64,000 nt of DNA from Lachnospiraceae bacterium (GTDB taxonomy: Bacteria > Bacillota > Clostridia > Lachnospirales > Lachnospiraceae): positions 25,630 through 89,629 of the forward strand of contig JAGPFR010000005.1 in NCBI GenBank assembly GCA_018056425.1, given 5' to 3'. Both the position numbers and the translations under genes were made by a program. The notes below the pieces were generated by a model. That model made no database searches. It was given only the letters and a program-made list of their open reading frames with translations, and was not told where the DNA came from. Below, piece after piece: positions 1 through 9,949 of this stretch (positions are counted from its first letter, which is position 1; the number at the start of each line of letters is the position of its first letter).

Positions 1-13
1 GGTAAATACCGCT

Positions 14-406
14 ATGGCAAACTGGCTTAAAGGACTGGATAAGAGTGCCAGGAGCCGTTTTATAGACTGTGTATTTGAAGTTGCGGACGCATGTGAGGAT
101 AACGATCTTGTCTCCATTGCACTTAATCCGGTCAGGAGCATACGGCAGATGCTCGACGGATACGACAGGATGGAAGACGGAGAAAGAGAGTTTCTCAAGG
201 AAGTTCTTAACGGACTTATCAAAAATACCGGAGGCAGTGCCAGAGATGAAGTCAAAGAAGGCTGGGGAGAATTTACGGAGTCCGTTGATAAATGGATTGA
301 CATGGTCCAGGGCGTCATAGAGGAAAAACAGGCTTCGAAAAAGAAGACATCCGGTAAAAAGGGAGTTCCCAAAAAACTCCCGGGCAAGAAAAAAACGAAA
401 GGGTAA
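14..406 (+). CDS. Uncharacterised protein with Lys-rich tail, first gene before atpB
   Basis: I do not recognise this 130-residue protein. It is predicted to be mostly helical and soluble, with no membrane segment, so it is not the AtpI protein often found at this position. The last 25 residues are strongly basic, with repeated KKK and GKK runs, which would suit binding to nucleic acid or acidic surfaces. It ends 5 bases before atpB and is presumably co-transcribed with the ATP synthase genes. The reading frame stays open to the window edge and no clear ribosome site precedes the ATG at 14, so the true start may lie upstream of the window. Confidence 0.6.
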   Translation: MANWLKGLDKSARSRFIDCVFEVADACEDNDLVSIALNPVRSIRQMLDGYDRMEDGEREFLKEVLNGLIKNTGGSARDEVKEGWGEFTESVDKWIDMVQGVIEEKQASKKKTSGKKGVPKKLPGKKKTKG

Positions 407-411
407 GGATT

Positions 412-1101
412 ATGGAGCATATAGCTGAAGAGTTAATGGAACAGCTCGAGACAGCGGATGCGTTTTCTTTTACCGTGTCGGGATACACGATAAACATTGC
501 GGAGTCCGTGGTCGTAAGCTGGATAGTGATCGGAATAGTCCTGGTGCTCTGTCTGATACTTACTTCGGGCATGAGAGTCGACCATATTTCGAGAAGGCAG
601 GCATTGGCCGAATGGCTCGTTGAAAAGGCGGAAGGCCTGATAGAAAGTATGGTCGGAGAAGAGGGAAAGGAGTACATTCCGTACCTGCTGACGGTTCTCA
701 TATTCATCGGATTATCCAACACGATAGGCCTGATAGGAATGAAACCGCCGACCAAGGATCTGAACGTAACCGCCGCACTTGCGATAATGAGTATCGTGAT
801 CGTGCAGGCTGCGGCGATCAGGAAGAAACGAGTGGGAGGATGGCTCAAGGGCTTTACTCATCCCGTTGCGATAGTAACGCCGATCAACATACTCGAACTC
901 GGGATCAAGCCATTGTCACTGTGTATGCGACTGTTCGGCAATGTTGTCGGTGCATTCGTTATAATGGAGCTTTTAAAGACCGTCGTACCGGTTCTGGTGC
1001 CTGCAGTATTTTCACTGTATTTCGATATATTCGACGGATTACTTCAGGCATACGTATTTGTATTTTTGACATCGATGTATATCAAAGAAGCTATTGAATA
1101 A
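412..1101 (+). CDS. atpB: ATP synthase F0 subunit a
   Basis: This is the membrane subunit a of F-type ATP synthase, which forms the two ion half-channels next to the c-ring. The 229-residue protein has several hydrophobic segments. It carries the hallmark motif around residues 168-180 (LSLCMRLFGN), with Arg173 as the essential stator arginine. It is the first recognisable subunit of the operon and is followed by atpE after 36 bases. The length is normal for bacterial subunit a. Confidence 0.95.
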   Translation: MEHIAEELMEQLETADAFSFTVSGYTINIAESVVVSWIVIGIVLVLCLILTSGMRVDHISRRQALAEWLVEKAEGLIESMVGEEGKEYIPYLLTVLIFIGLSNTIGLIGMKPPTKDLNVTAALAIMSIVIVQAAAIRKKRVGGWLKGFTHPVAIVTPINILELGIKPLSLCMRLFGNVVGAFVIMELLKTVVPVLVPAVFSLYFDIFDGLLQAYVFVFLTSMYIKEAIE

Positions 1102-1137
1102 TTAAGCAAATAAGCTGGCTATATAGGAGGAAACAAA

Positions 1138-1362
1138 ATGGTAGCACTTGGAGCAAGTATTGCGGCACTCGGATGTATCGGAGCAGGCGTAAGCCTCGGA
1201 TTGGCAACAGGAAAGGCATGTGATGCATGTGCGCGTCAGCCCGAAGCCGATTCCAAGATCATGAAGCTTCTCATTCTCGGAGGAGCACTTGCGGAGGCAA
1301 CCGCGATTTATTCTTTCGTTATCGGAATACTTATCATTCTTTTCATGGGCGGCGCATCATAA
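1138..1362 (+). CDS. atpE: ATP synthase F0 subunit c
   Basis: This 74-residue two-helix hairpin forms the rotor ring. The polar loop has the conserved ARQPEA sequence (residues 32-37) and the ion-binding carboxylate is Glu53 in helix 2 (ALAEATAIYS). By comparison with the sodium-type c subunit of Ilyobacter, the helix-1 Gln is Leu20 here and the Ser after the Glu is Ala54. The usual sodium ligands are therefore missing and protons are the likelier coupling ion (inference). A very strong ribosome site (AGGAGG at 1125-1130) fits the high copy number of c subunits. Confidence 0.95.
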   Translation: MVALGASIAALGCIGAGVSLGLATGKACDACARQPEADSKIMKLLILGGALAEATAIYSFVIGILIILFMGGAS

Positions 1363-1385
1363 CGAAAATATTTCAGAGGTGAAAA

Positions 1386-1862
1386 ATGCTCAGATTTGAT
1401 ATTAATTTCGTGTTTACGATAATAAATGTTCTTATCCTTTTTGCAGTCGTTAAGATCTTTCTGATCGGACGTGTGCATAAGATTCTTGATGCCAGAAAGG
1501 CTCAGGTTGACGAACAGTTTTCCGAGGCCGAGAAGAAACTTGAGGAAGCCGATAAGGCCAGGCAGCAGTATGAGGATTCTATCAAGGACATCGAGGCTGA
1601 AAAGGAGCGTCGTTTTACCGAGTCCAGAAATCAGGCAAAGAGCGAGTATGAACGTCTGATGGAGCAGGCTAAGAAAGAATCCGACAAGATTCTTGCCACC
1701 GCACGCAAAGAGGCGGAGGAAGAAAGACAGATCAGATTAAGACGCGCCAACCAGGAGATAACCGATATGGTTGCAAAGGCTGCAGAGAGAATCGTTACTG
1801 CCGATCAGAACGAAGAAATGGATAAGCAGCTCTATGACAGATTCCTTGAACAGGCTAAGTAA
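1386..1862 (+). CDS. atpF: ATP synthase F0 subunit b
   Basis: This is the peripheral stalk subunit. The 158-residue protein has one N-terminal membrane helix (about residues 6-27) followed by a long charged helix rich in Glu, Lys, Ala and Gln that forms the b-dimer coiled coil. The length is typical, and there is no fused delta domain at its C-terminus as found in mycobacterial b-delta proteins. Only 18 bases separate it from atpA, so there is no room for an atpH gene between them. Confidence 0.93.
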   Translation: MLRFDINFVFTIINVLILFAVVKIFLIGRVHKILDARKAQVDEQFSEAEKKLEEADKARQQYEDSIKDIEAEKERRFTESRNQAKSEYERLMEQAKKESDKILATARKEAEEERQIRLRRANQEITDMVAKAAERIVTADQNEEMDKQLYDRFLEQAK

Positions 1863-1880
1863 GGTAAGGGGGACAGGTCA

Positions 1881-3656
1881 ATGAGTAAAAAAGCCGCATT
1901 CAAAGTGGTTTTATATTATGTCACGCCTCCTACGGAAGAACAGCTTCAGGGTATCTGGAATTTCGTGCTCGGCAAGTATGTGACCGATGACAGAAAAGCG
2001 GAGGACATTGAGTTTTCCGTTGAAGAGGATCCTTCGCTCGGGGGAGGATTCATCCTCAAGTGCGAGAACGAGGTTTACAACTGGAGCACAAGAGGAAGGC
2101 TCGGACAGTTTAATGAAAAGCTTCAGGCTATCCGCAGAAAAGTGGGAGCAGATGAAGACGTTGTTTCCATACTCAAAACAACCGTAGACGAATTCAAACT
2201 CTCCAAACGTTTCAGAAGATCCGGATATGTTGTATCCGCAGGAGACGGTATTGCAAGAGTTAAGGGACTTGAAAGAGCCGAGTACGGTGAGATTCTTATT
2301 TTTGCAAGCGGACTCAAGGGCATGGTCCAGGACATCCGCAAGGAGGACTGCGGTGTAATCCTCTTCGGTAAGGATGATGAGATAAGAGTCTGGGACGAGG
2401 TTGCAAGAACCGGAATGAGAGCAGGTATTCCCGTAGGGGATGACCTGCTTGGAAGAGTGCTCAATTCACTCGGAGAGCCCATAGACGGAGGAAGGGATTT
2501 TGATTCGGAAGGTTTCAGACCGATCGAATCTCCGGCACCCTCTATCACGGCAAGACAGCCTGTTGACACTCCTCTTGAGACCGGAATTCTATCGATCGAT
2601 TCTATGTTCCCCATAGGAAGAGGACAAAGAGAACTTATCATCGGTGACAGACAGACCGGTAAGACATCGATCGCAATAGATACGATCATCAATCAGAAGG
2701 GCAAGGGCGTAAAGTGTGTTTACGTAGCAATCGGTCAGAAGGCATCGACCATCGCAAGGCTTGTTAACCGCCTCAGGGAAGCAGGTGCAATGGATTATAC
2801 GGTCGTTATTTCTTCGACTGCTTCGGATCCCGCACCCCTTCAGTATATAGCTCCGTATTCGGGCACATCCATCGCAGAGTTTTTCATGCATAAGGGCGAG
2901 GATGTTTTGATAGTATATGACGATCTTTCCAAGCATGCTGTTGCTTACAGAGCGCTTTCACTGCTGCTTGAAAGAAGTCCCGGACGTGAGGCATATCCCA
3001 GAGATGTATTCTATCTTCACTCAAGACTTCTTGAAAGAAGTGCGAGACTTTCCGATGAACTGGGAGGCGGTTCCATCACCGCACTCCCCATCATAGAAAC
3101 TCAGGCGGGAGACGTTTCCGCATATATCCCCACCAATGTAATATCCATAACCGACGGACAGATCTATCTCGAGAGCGAACTCTTTTTCCTCGGATTCAGA
3201 CCTGCGGTCAATGTCGGTTTGTCCGTATCCCGTGTAGGTGGTGCGGCTCAGACAAAGGCTATGAAGAAAGCAGCCGGATCCATAAGAATAGATCTTGCCC
3301 AGTACAGGGAGATGGAAGTCTTTACGCAGTTTTCTTCGGATCTTGATGATGCTACGAAGAATCAGCTCCGTCACGGAAGAATACTTATGGAACTGTTAAA
3401 GCAGCCGCTCGGTCATCCCAGATCCATGGCGGATCAGGTTATGCTTCTTACGATAGTCAATTCCGGAGTTGTCGATACCGTTCCCGTTGAGATGGCAAGG
3501 GAATTCACCGACAAACTTCTTGCCAAGATCCATGAGGAGCAGCAGGCTACCGTAACCGATATAGAAACAATGGGTGTGCTCAACGATGACGAGAAATATT
3601 TCCTCGTTGACCTGGCGGGAAAAGAACTTCGTGAATTCATGAGCGTAAAGGAATGA
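1881..3656 (+). CDS. atpA: ATP synthase F1 subunit alpha with fused delta C-terminal domain
   Basis: The 591-residue protein is about 90 residues longer than normal alpha. Residues about 92-591 are a standard alpha subunit: the N-terminal helix, the beta-barrel (SAGDGIARVKGL), and the non-catalytic P-loop GDRQTGKT at 255-262. Residues about 6-85 instead match the C-terminal domain of the delta subunit (AtpH): the TEEQL helix, DPSLGGGF at 50-57 (delta signature) and STRGRL at 69-74. Delta normally attaches F1 to the b stalk. No separate atpH exists in the operon, so this fusion probably replaces it. The ATG at 1881 has a GGGGGAC ribosome site. Alpha assignment is certain; the delta homology is by eye but strong. 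Confidence 0.95.
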   Translation: MSKKAAFKVVLYYVTPPTEEQLQGIWNFVLGKYVTDDRKAEDIEFSVEEDPSLGGGFILKCENEVYNWSTRGRLGQFNEKLQAIRRKVGADEDVVSILKTTVDEFKLSKRFRRSGYVVSAGDGIARVKGLERAEYGEILIFASGLKGMVQDIRKEDCGVILFGKDDEIRVWDEVARTGMRAGIPVGDDLLGRVLNSLGEPIDGGRDFDSEGFRPIESPAPSITARQPVDTPLETGILSIDSMFPIGRGQRELIIGDRQTGKTSIAIDTIINQKGKGVKCVYVAIGQKASTIARLVNRLREAGAMDYTVVISSTASDPAPLQYIAPYSGTSIAEFFMHKGEDVLIVYDDLSKHAVAYRALSLLLERSPGREAYPRDVFYLHSRLLERSARLSDELGGGSITALPIIETQAGDVSAYIPTNVISITDGQIYLESELFFLGFRPAVNVGLSVSRVGGAAQTKAMKKAAGSIRIDLAQYREMEVFTQFSSDLDDATKNQLRHGRILMELLKQPLGHPRSMADQVMLLTIVNSGVVDTVPVEMAREFTDKLLAKIHEEQQATVTDIETMGVLNDDEKYFLVDLAGKELREFMSVKE

Positions 3657-3657
3657 T

Positions 3658-4566
3658 ATGGCCGGATTAAGAGAGATATCGGGACGAATCAGAAGTGTCC
3701 GCGATACCATGAAAATCACAAATGCCATGTATATGATCTCCTCGACCAAACTGCGTAAAGCAAAGAAGGATGCGGAGCTTAATAATCCGTACTTCGAAGC
3801 AATGCAGGAGATGCTCCTTGGTATCATGAATACTTCGGATCATCTGCAGCATAAGTATACGGACAGAAGGCCGGAGAAGAAGGGTAAGGACCGTACTCAT
3901 GCCGTGATCGTTATAACCGCAGATAAGGGACTTGCCGGAGCATATAATCACAACGTCGTTAAACTTACCGAAGAGAGTTTTTTCGGCAGGGATGAAAAGA
4001 CGGTTTTGTATGTTGTAGGAGAAGCGGGAAGAACTTATTTTGCGAGTAAGAAGGTTCACCTCGAAGGTCAGTTTAAATACACGGCACAAAATCCCACACT
4101 TCACAGGGCGAGGGTAATATGCGACAAGATGCTTGAGGAATTTAATTCCGGAAGAGTGGATGATGTATCGATCGTATATACCGGAATGAAGGATCAGCTT
4201 ACGAGCGAAGCAAGAGTCATGCATCTTCTTCCTCTGGTACACGAAGAGATTGACGGACGTCTTGCCGTTGAAGAATCATATGAAGACGATCTTAAATTCC
4301 ATCCGTCCGCCGAAGAAGTCATGAACATCATAGTTCCCGATGTTCTGACCGGATATATATACAGTGCACTGGTTGATTCTTTCTGCAGTGAACAGAATGA
4401 CCGCATGCTGGCAATGGATGCCGCCGACAGAAATGCGGGAGAGATGATCAGGACCCTTTCCATCGAATACAACAGGGAAAGACAGGCCATGATCACACAG
4501 GAGATAACTGAGGTTGCGTCCGGGGCAAGGGCACAGAAAAAGGCCAAAGCCCGGAGGGGAAACTGA
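3658..4566 (+). CDS. atpG: ATP synthase F1 subunit gamma
   Basis: This is the central rotor shaft, 302 residues. The N-terminal helix (REISGRIRSVRDTMKITNAM) and the C-terminal helix (ATDRN-like region AADRNAGEMI, then IEYNRERQAMITQEI) are the conserved coiled-coil parts that rotate inside the alpha3beta3 hexamer. The middle segment (VIVITADKGLAGAYN) is the expected Rossmann-like domain. The ATG begins one base after the atpA stop, so translation is coupled. Confidence 0.95.
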   Translation: MAGLREISGRIRSVRDTMKITNAMYMISSTKLRKAKKDAELNNPYFEAMQEMLLGIMNTSDHLQHKYTDRRPEKKGKDRTHAVIVITADKGLAGAYNHNVVKLTEESFFGRDEKTVLYVVGEAGRTYFASKKVHLEGQFKYTAQNPTLHRARVICDKMLEEFNSGRVDDVSIVYTGMKDQLTSEARVMHLLPLVHEEIDGRLAVEESYEDDLKFHPSAEEVMNIIVPDVLTGYIYSALVDSFCSEQNDRMLAMDAADRNAGEMIRTLSIEYNRERQAMITQEITEVASGARAQKKAKARRGN

Positions 4567-5973
<1,407 letters not shown>

Positions 5974-5974
5974 T

Positions 5975-6415
5975 ATGAGTGAAGTTTTTCATTTGAAAAT
6001 CTTAGCAAGTGACAAGACCTTCTTTGAAGGCCGTGTGATCAGCATGACGATTCCTGCATTTGACGGATCGTACCAGATCATGGCCCATCATGAGCCTGTG
6101 GTAATGGCTCTGAAAGAGGGTGTGATCCGCTTGAGATATGAGGAGGAAGACGGAAGCGAAGTGACCGTAACAGGCATAAACGGCCTGGGGCTTGTGAACA
6201 TCACGAGGGATATGGTTACTGTTTTGGTCGATTCCATTGAAGCACCCGAGGATATCGACAGAGCCAGGGCCGAAAAGGCACTCAAAAGGGCTATGGAGCA
6301 GCTCCGTCAGGACCAGAGTATCCATGAGTATGAGATGAGCAGGGCTTCCATGGCAAGGGCGATGCTCAGGCTTTCGAATTCCGGCAATCCGAGTGACGGA
6401 TTCGGAGATAAATAA
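5975..6415 (+). CDS. atpC: ATP synthase F1 subunit epsilon
   Basis: This 146-residue protein has the N-terminal beta-sandwich (FHLKILASDKTFFEGRV, then a GSYQIMAHHEPVV region) that binds gamma and the c-ring. A C-terminal helical hairpin rich in Arg, Ala and Glu (RARAEKALKRAMEQL) can inhibit ATP hydrolysis in the family. It is the last gene of the ATP synthase operon. No convincing T-run hairpin terminator was seen directly after it. Confidence 0.93.
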   Translation: MSEVFHLKILASDKTFFEGRVISMTIPAFDGSYQIMAHHEPVVMALKEGVIRLRYEEEDGSEVTVTGINGLGLVNITRDMVTVLVDSIEAPEDIDRARAEKALKRAMEQLRQDQSIHEYEMSRASMARAMLRLSNSGNPSDGFGDK

Positions 6416-6498
6416 AAGCTATCTGAAATCCAAAATATTTGGTAAAATAAAGTGTTGTTTATTTGCTCTGACATAAGTTTCCGGTAAGGAGATATGAT

Positions 6499-6918
6499 AT
6501 GGCACTTCGTAAAAATGAATCCGTCGAAGATTACCTTGAATGTATTCTGATGCTGAGTGAGAAAAAGCCGGTAGTCAGAAGCGTTGATATTGCCAATGAA
6601 ATGGGCTTTAAGAAGTCATCGGTTTCTGTTGCAATGAAAAACCTGAGAGAAAAAGAGCACATCGTTGTTTCCGATGAAGGATATATCACTCTTACGGAAT
6701 CAGGTAAAGAAATCGCTTCAAGGATCTACGAAAGACACTCACTTCTGACCGAGTGGTTTGTCAATATAGGTATAGATCCCGAAGTTGCTGCGGATGATGC
6801 CTGCAAAGTTGAACATGATATTTCTCAGGAAAGCTTTGAGGCTATCAAAAAGTATGTTATGAACTGCCGCAACAATTGCCAAAAATGTGACTATTATAAA
6901 AGGAGTTATTCCAAGTGA
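6499..6918 (+). CDS. DtxR/MntR-family metal-dependent transcriptional regulator
   Basis: This 139-residue repressor has an N-terminal winged helix (residues 8-60; SVDIANEMGFKKSSVS) and a dimerisation/metal-binding half. Aligned by eye, it has Asp11 and Glu14 as in MntR, His80, then Cys102, Glu105 and His106 as in DtxR (ACKVEHDIS against ACRWEHVMS). The ligand set is thus a mixture of the manganese and iron types, and the metal cannot be named. A C-terminal Cys cluster (123, 127, 130) is an added feature. There is no SH3-like third domain. Its TGA overlaps the GTG start of the permease at 6915, so the two are translated together. An AAGGAGAT ribosome site precedes the ATG. Confidence 0.85.
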   Translation: MALRKNESVEDYLECILMLSEKKPVVRSVDIANEMGFKKSSVSVAMKNLREKEHIVVSDEGYITLTESGKEIASRIYERHSLLTEWFVNIGIDPEVAADDACKVEHDISQESFEAIKKYVMNCRNNCQKCDYYKRSYSK

Positions 6919-8207
6919 AGATTGCTGCCATTATTTTATTTGTGATCATGTATGTATGCATGATCGCTTTTCCCAAGAGAAGACCTGTATTTGCGCTTTC
7001 AACAGCTGCAATCTATATAATCCTATCATTTCTTCCCATCGCCGACATGTCCATTCTGAAGATCTCGGATCTTGCGGATGCTATCGACTGGAACGTAATA
7101 ATGATGATCACCGGAACGATGATAATAGTTGATTATTTCATCGAGTCCAAAATGCCCAATGTCATTGCCGAGGCTCTCTTAAGGACCGCTCCGAATGTAC
7201 TCTGGGTTACGGTCCTCATGTCGCTTTTTTCGGGAATCATTTCGGCATTCATCGACAATGTTGCAACTGTTCTAATGGTAGCTCCCGTAGCCATCGTAAT
7301 CTGTAAGAAGCTTAAGATATCACCCGTCGGAATGGTAATCTGTATTGCGGTTTCCTCAAACCTTCAGGGTGCCGCTACCCTTGTCGGTGACACCACTTCC
7401 ATCATGCTTGCGGGTGCTGCTTCCATGAACTTCGCAGACTTTTTCGTAATGAACGGAAAAGCGGGAATGTTCTTTGCTACCGAGCTCGGCGCACTCTTTA
7501 CCGTACCCATCATGATGATCATGTTTAGGAAGGAAAAAGAGCCCGTTACTTCCAACGAGAGAACAAAGGTAAAGGATTTCTTCCCTACCGTAATGATGAT
7601 CAGCTATGTTGTTGCACTGATCATTGCTTCCTTTATACCGAATACTCCGGAGTGCATAAACGGTTATATCTGTCTCACGGGCGCGATCATCACCGCAGTG
7701 GCAGAATTCCTTATCCATAAAAATACAGTTGGTCTTAAGCATTCACTTAAGAACCTTGATGTTGATATGATACTGCTCCTTATCGGACTCTTTTCCGTTA
7801 TCGGGGGCATCACCAATGTCGGTGTCATCGGAGATCTGGCAGGTCTTATCGCATCGGCCGGCGGGAACAACAAGTTCCTCCTTTATACCATCGTTGTATG
7901 GGGGTCCGTTGTAATCTCGGCATTTATCGATAATATCCCTTATGTTGCCACCATGCTTCCCATTCTGGGCGGAGTAGCACAGACACTCGGAATAGAACCT
8001 TATTTCCTTTATTTCGGATTGCTTGCAGGTGCGACTCTCGGCGGTAACCTGACTCCTATCGGAGCTTCCGCAAATATCGCCGGTGTCGGCATGCTCAGAA
8101 AAGAAGGATATGAGGTCTCTTTCGGAGACTTCATGAAAATAGGTGTTCCCTTCACCCTGACTGCGGTCATGACGGGTTACCTCTTCATATGGTTCGTTTG
8201 GGCTTGA
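6915..8207 (+). CDS. ArsB/NhaD/SLC13-type membrane transporter
   Basis: This 430-residue polytopic membrane protein has about 11 hydrophobic segments and the internal two-fold repeat of the ion transporter superfamily. The near-duplicate motifs SAFIDNVATVLMVAP (about residue 115) and SAFIDNIPYVATMLPI (about 338), plus ATLGGNLTPIGASANI, are typical of ArsB/NhaD/CitM-like permeases. The substrate could be an anion, an organic acid or sodium/proton exchange; motifs do not decide. The start is a GTG at 6915 that overlaps the regulator stop (GTGA), with AGGAG at 6901. The coupling suggests the regulator controls this transporter or that it moves a metal-related ion (inference). Confidence 0.8.
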   Translation: MKIAAIILFVIMYVCMIAFPKRRPVFALSTAAIYIILSFLPIADMSILKISDLADAIDWNVIMMITGTMIIVDYFIESKMPNVIAEALLRTAPNVLWVTVLMSLFSGIISAFIDNVATVLMVAPVAIVICKKLKISPVGMVICIAVSSNLQGAATLVGDTTSIMLAGAASMNFADFFVMNGKAGMFFATELGALFTVPIMMIMFRKEKEPVTSNERTKVKDFFPTVMMISYVVALIIASFIPNTPECINGYICLTGAIITAVAEFLIHKNTVGLKHSLKNLDVDMILLLIGLFSVIGGITNVGVIGDLAGLIASAGGNNKFLLYTIVVWGSVVISAFIDNIPYVATMLPILGGVAQTLGIEPYFLYFGLLAGATLGGNLTPIGASANIAGVGMLRKEGYEVSFGDFMKIGVPFTLTAVMTGYLFIWFVWA

Positions 8208-8257
8208 CGTTAAGGCTATAATACTATTCTACACATCTAGACAGGAGATCTTTGAAA

Positions 8258-9874
8258 ATGAGTTCCGGAAATACTGCTTCAGAAATAAACCGCAGGCGTA
8301 CGTTTGCCATCATATCCCACCCGGATGCAGGTAAAACTACCCTTACCGAAAAATTCTTATTATACGGCGGAGCCATCAATCTGGCCGGCTCCGTAAAAGG
8401 AAAAGCCACTGCAAGACATGCGGTTTCCGACTGGATGGAAATTGAGAAGCAGCGTGGTATTTCCGTTACTTCATCGGTTCTTCAGTTCGAATATGACGGT
8501 TACTGCATCAACATCCTCGATACCCCGGGTCACCAGGATTTCTCCGAGGATACCTACAGAACCCTTATGGCAGCGGATTCCGCAGTCATGGTCATAGACG
8601 GATCCAAGGGCGTTGAGGCACAGACCAGAAAACTCTTTAAGGTCTGCGTAATGCGCCATATCCCTATTTTCACATTTATCAACAAACTCGATCGCGATGC
8701 CATGGATACTTTCGATCTTCTCGATGATATCGAAAAAGAGCTCGGCATTGCCACCTGTCCCGTTAACTGGCCGATTGGATCAGGCAAGGGATTCCAGGGT
8801 GTTTACGACAGAAAATCGCAGACGGTAATTACATATTCCGATACCGAAAAGGGAACCAAAGAAGGTGTTTCCGAAGCCGTGTCCGTATCCGATGAATCTG
8901 CAATGAGGAATCTGATCGGAGATGATGCAGCCGATAAGCTTCTCGGGGAGATGGAACTCCTTGACGGTGCGGGAGCAGATTTTGATCTTGATGCCGTAAG
9001 AGCAGGTCAGCTTACTCCCGTATGCTTCGGTTCGGCACTTACCAATTTCGGTGTTGAGATCTTCTTAAAGCATTTCCTCGACATGACCACATCGCCCCTT
9101 CCCAGAGAGGCTTCAAATGCGGCGGGAGAGAGAATCACCGTTAATCCTCTTGAGGATGAATTCTCCGCATTTGTTTTTAAGATCCAGGCCAATATGAACA
9201 AGGCTCACAGAGACAGAGTTGCGTTCATGAGAATAGTATCCGGAAGATTTGATGCAGATAAGGAAGTAAAGCATCTTGCGACCGGCAAGACAATGAGACT
9301 TTCCCAGCCCCAGCAGATCATGGCAGACGAAAGGAAGATCCTTTCCGAGGCTTATGGCGGAGATATCATAGGCGTATTCGATCCCGGTATCTTTTCAATC
9401 GGAGATACGGTCTGTGCCCCTTCGATGAATGTTAAGTTCGACGGTATCCCCACCTTCGCACCCGAGCATTTCTGCAGAGTTCATCTGATGGATACCATGA
9501 AGAGAAAGCAGTTCGTAAAAGGCGCGACCCAGATCGCACAGGAAGGCGCGATCCAGATCTTTACCGAGCTTTCCGGAACCATGGAAGATGTCATCGTCGG
9601 AGTTGTAGGTGTTCTCCAGTTCGACGTTTTCAAATACCGTATGGAGAATGAGTACAATGTCGAGGTAAGAATGGATTCGCTTCCTTACGAGCATATCCGC
9701 TGGATCGTAAATCCCGGAGAGTTCGATCTTGACCGCCTGACCGGCACCTCGGACATGAAGAAAGTACGCGATATGAAGGGCAATCCTTTGCTTCTGTTTG
9801 TCAATGAGTGGAGCGCTCAGATGACCATAGACAGGAATAAGGGACTTGAACTTGCCGATTTTTCAAAGAATTAG
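8258..9874 (+). CDS. prfC: Peptide chain release factor 3
   Basis: RF3 is a translational GTPase that recycles RF1/RF2 from the ribosome after termination. The protein has 538 residues from the ATG at 8258. Motifs are G1 (SHPDAGKTTLTEK), G3 (DTPGHQDF) and G4 (NKLDRD), and the RRRTFAIISHPDAGKT entry is diagnostic of RF3 against EF-G. A TTG two codons upstream (8252) is also possible; AGGAG at 8242-8246 is spaced 5 from the TTG and 11 from the ATG. It is transcribed alone or with the upstream permease. Confidence 0.93.
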   Translation: MSSGNTASEINRRRTFAIISHPDAGKTTLTEKFLLYGGAINLAGSVKGKATARHAVSDWMEIEKQRGISVTSSVLQFEYDGYCINILDTPGHQDFSEDTYRTLMAADSAVMVIDGSKGVEAQTRKLFKVCVMRHIPIFTFINKLDRDAMDTFDLLDDIEKELGIATCPVNWPIGSGKGFQGVYDRKSQTVITYSDTEKGTKEGVSEAVSVSDESAMRNLIGDDAADKLLGEMELLDGAGADFDLDAVRAGQLTPVCFGSALTNFGVEIFLKHFLDMTTSPLPREASNAAGERITVNPLEDEFSAFVFKIQANMNKAHRDRVAFMRIVSGRFDADKEVKHLATGKTMRLSQPQQIMADERKILSEAYGGDIIGVFDPGIFSIGDTVCAPSMNVKFDGIPTFAPEHFCRVHLMDTMKRKQFVKGATQIAQEGAIQIFTELSGTMEDVIVGVVGVLQFDVFKYRMENEYNVEVRMDSLPYEHIRWIVNPGEFDLDRLTGTSDMKKVRDMKGNPLLLFVNEWSAQMTIDRNKGLELADFSKN

Positions 9875-9900
9875 AAAAAAAGCCCGTAATATGGTAAAAT
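9871..9900 (+). promoter_or_regulatory. Possible promoter of the Asp23-nusB-xseAB-ispA-dxs string
   Basis: A TATGGTAAAAT element (TAAAAT at 9895-9900) lies 50 bases before the Asp23 start. A weak TTAGAA occurs at 9871-9876, with an 18-base spacer. It overlaps the prfC stop codon. Similar GGTAAAAT elements occur before the metal regulator (6441-6448) and the radical-SAM pair. Confidence 0.45.
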
Positions 9901-9949
9901 ATTAAGGTCTATTCAGACCACAGGTTTGTTTTTCGAAAGGAGACCTAAA

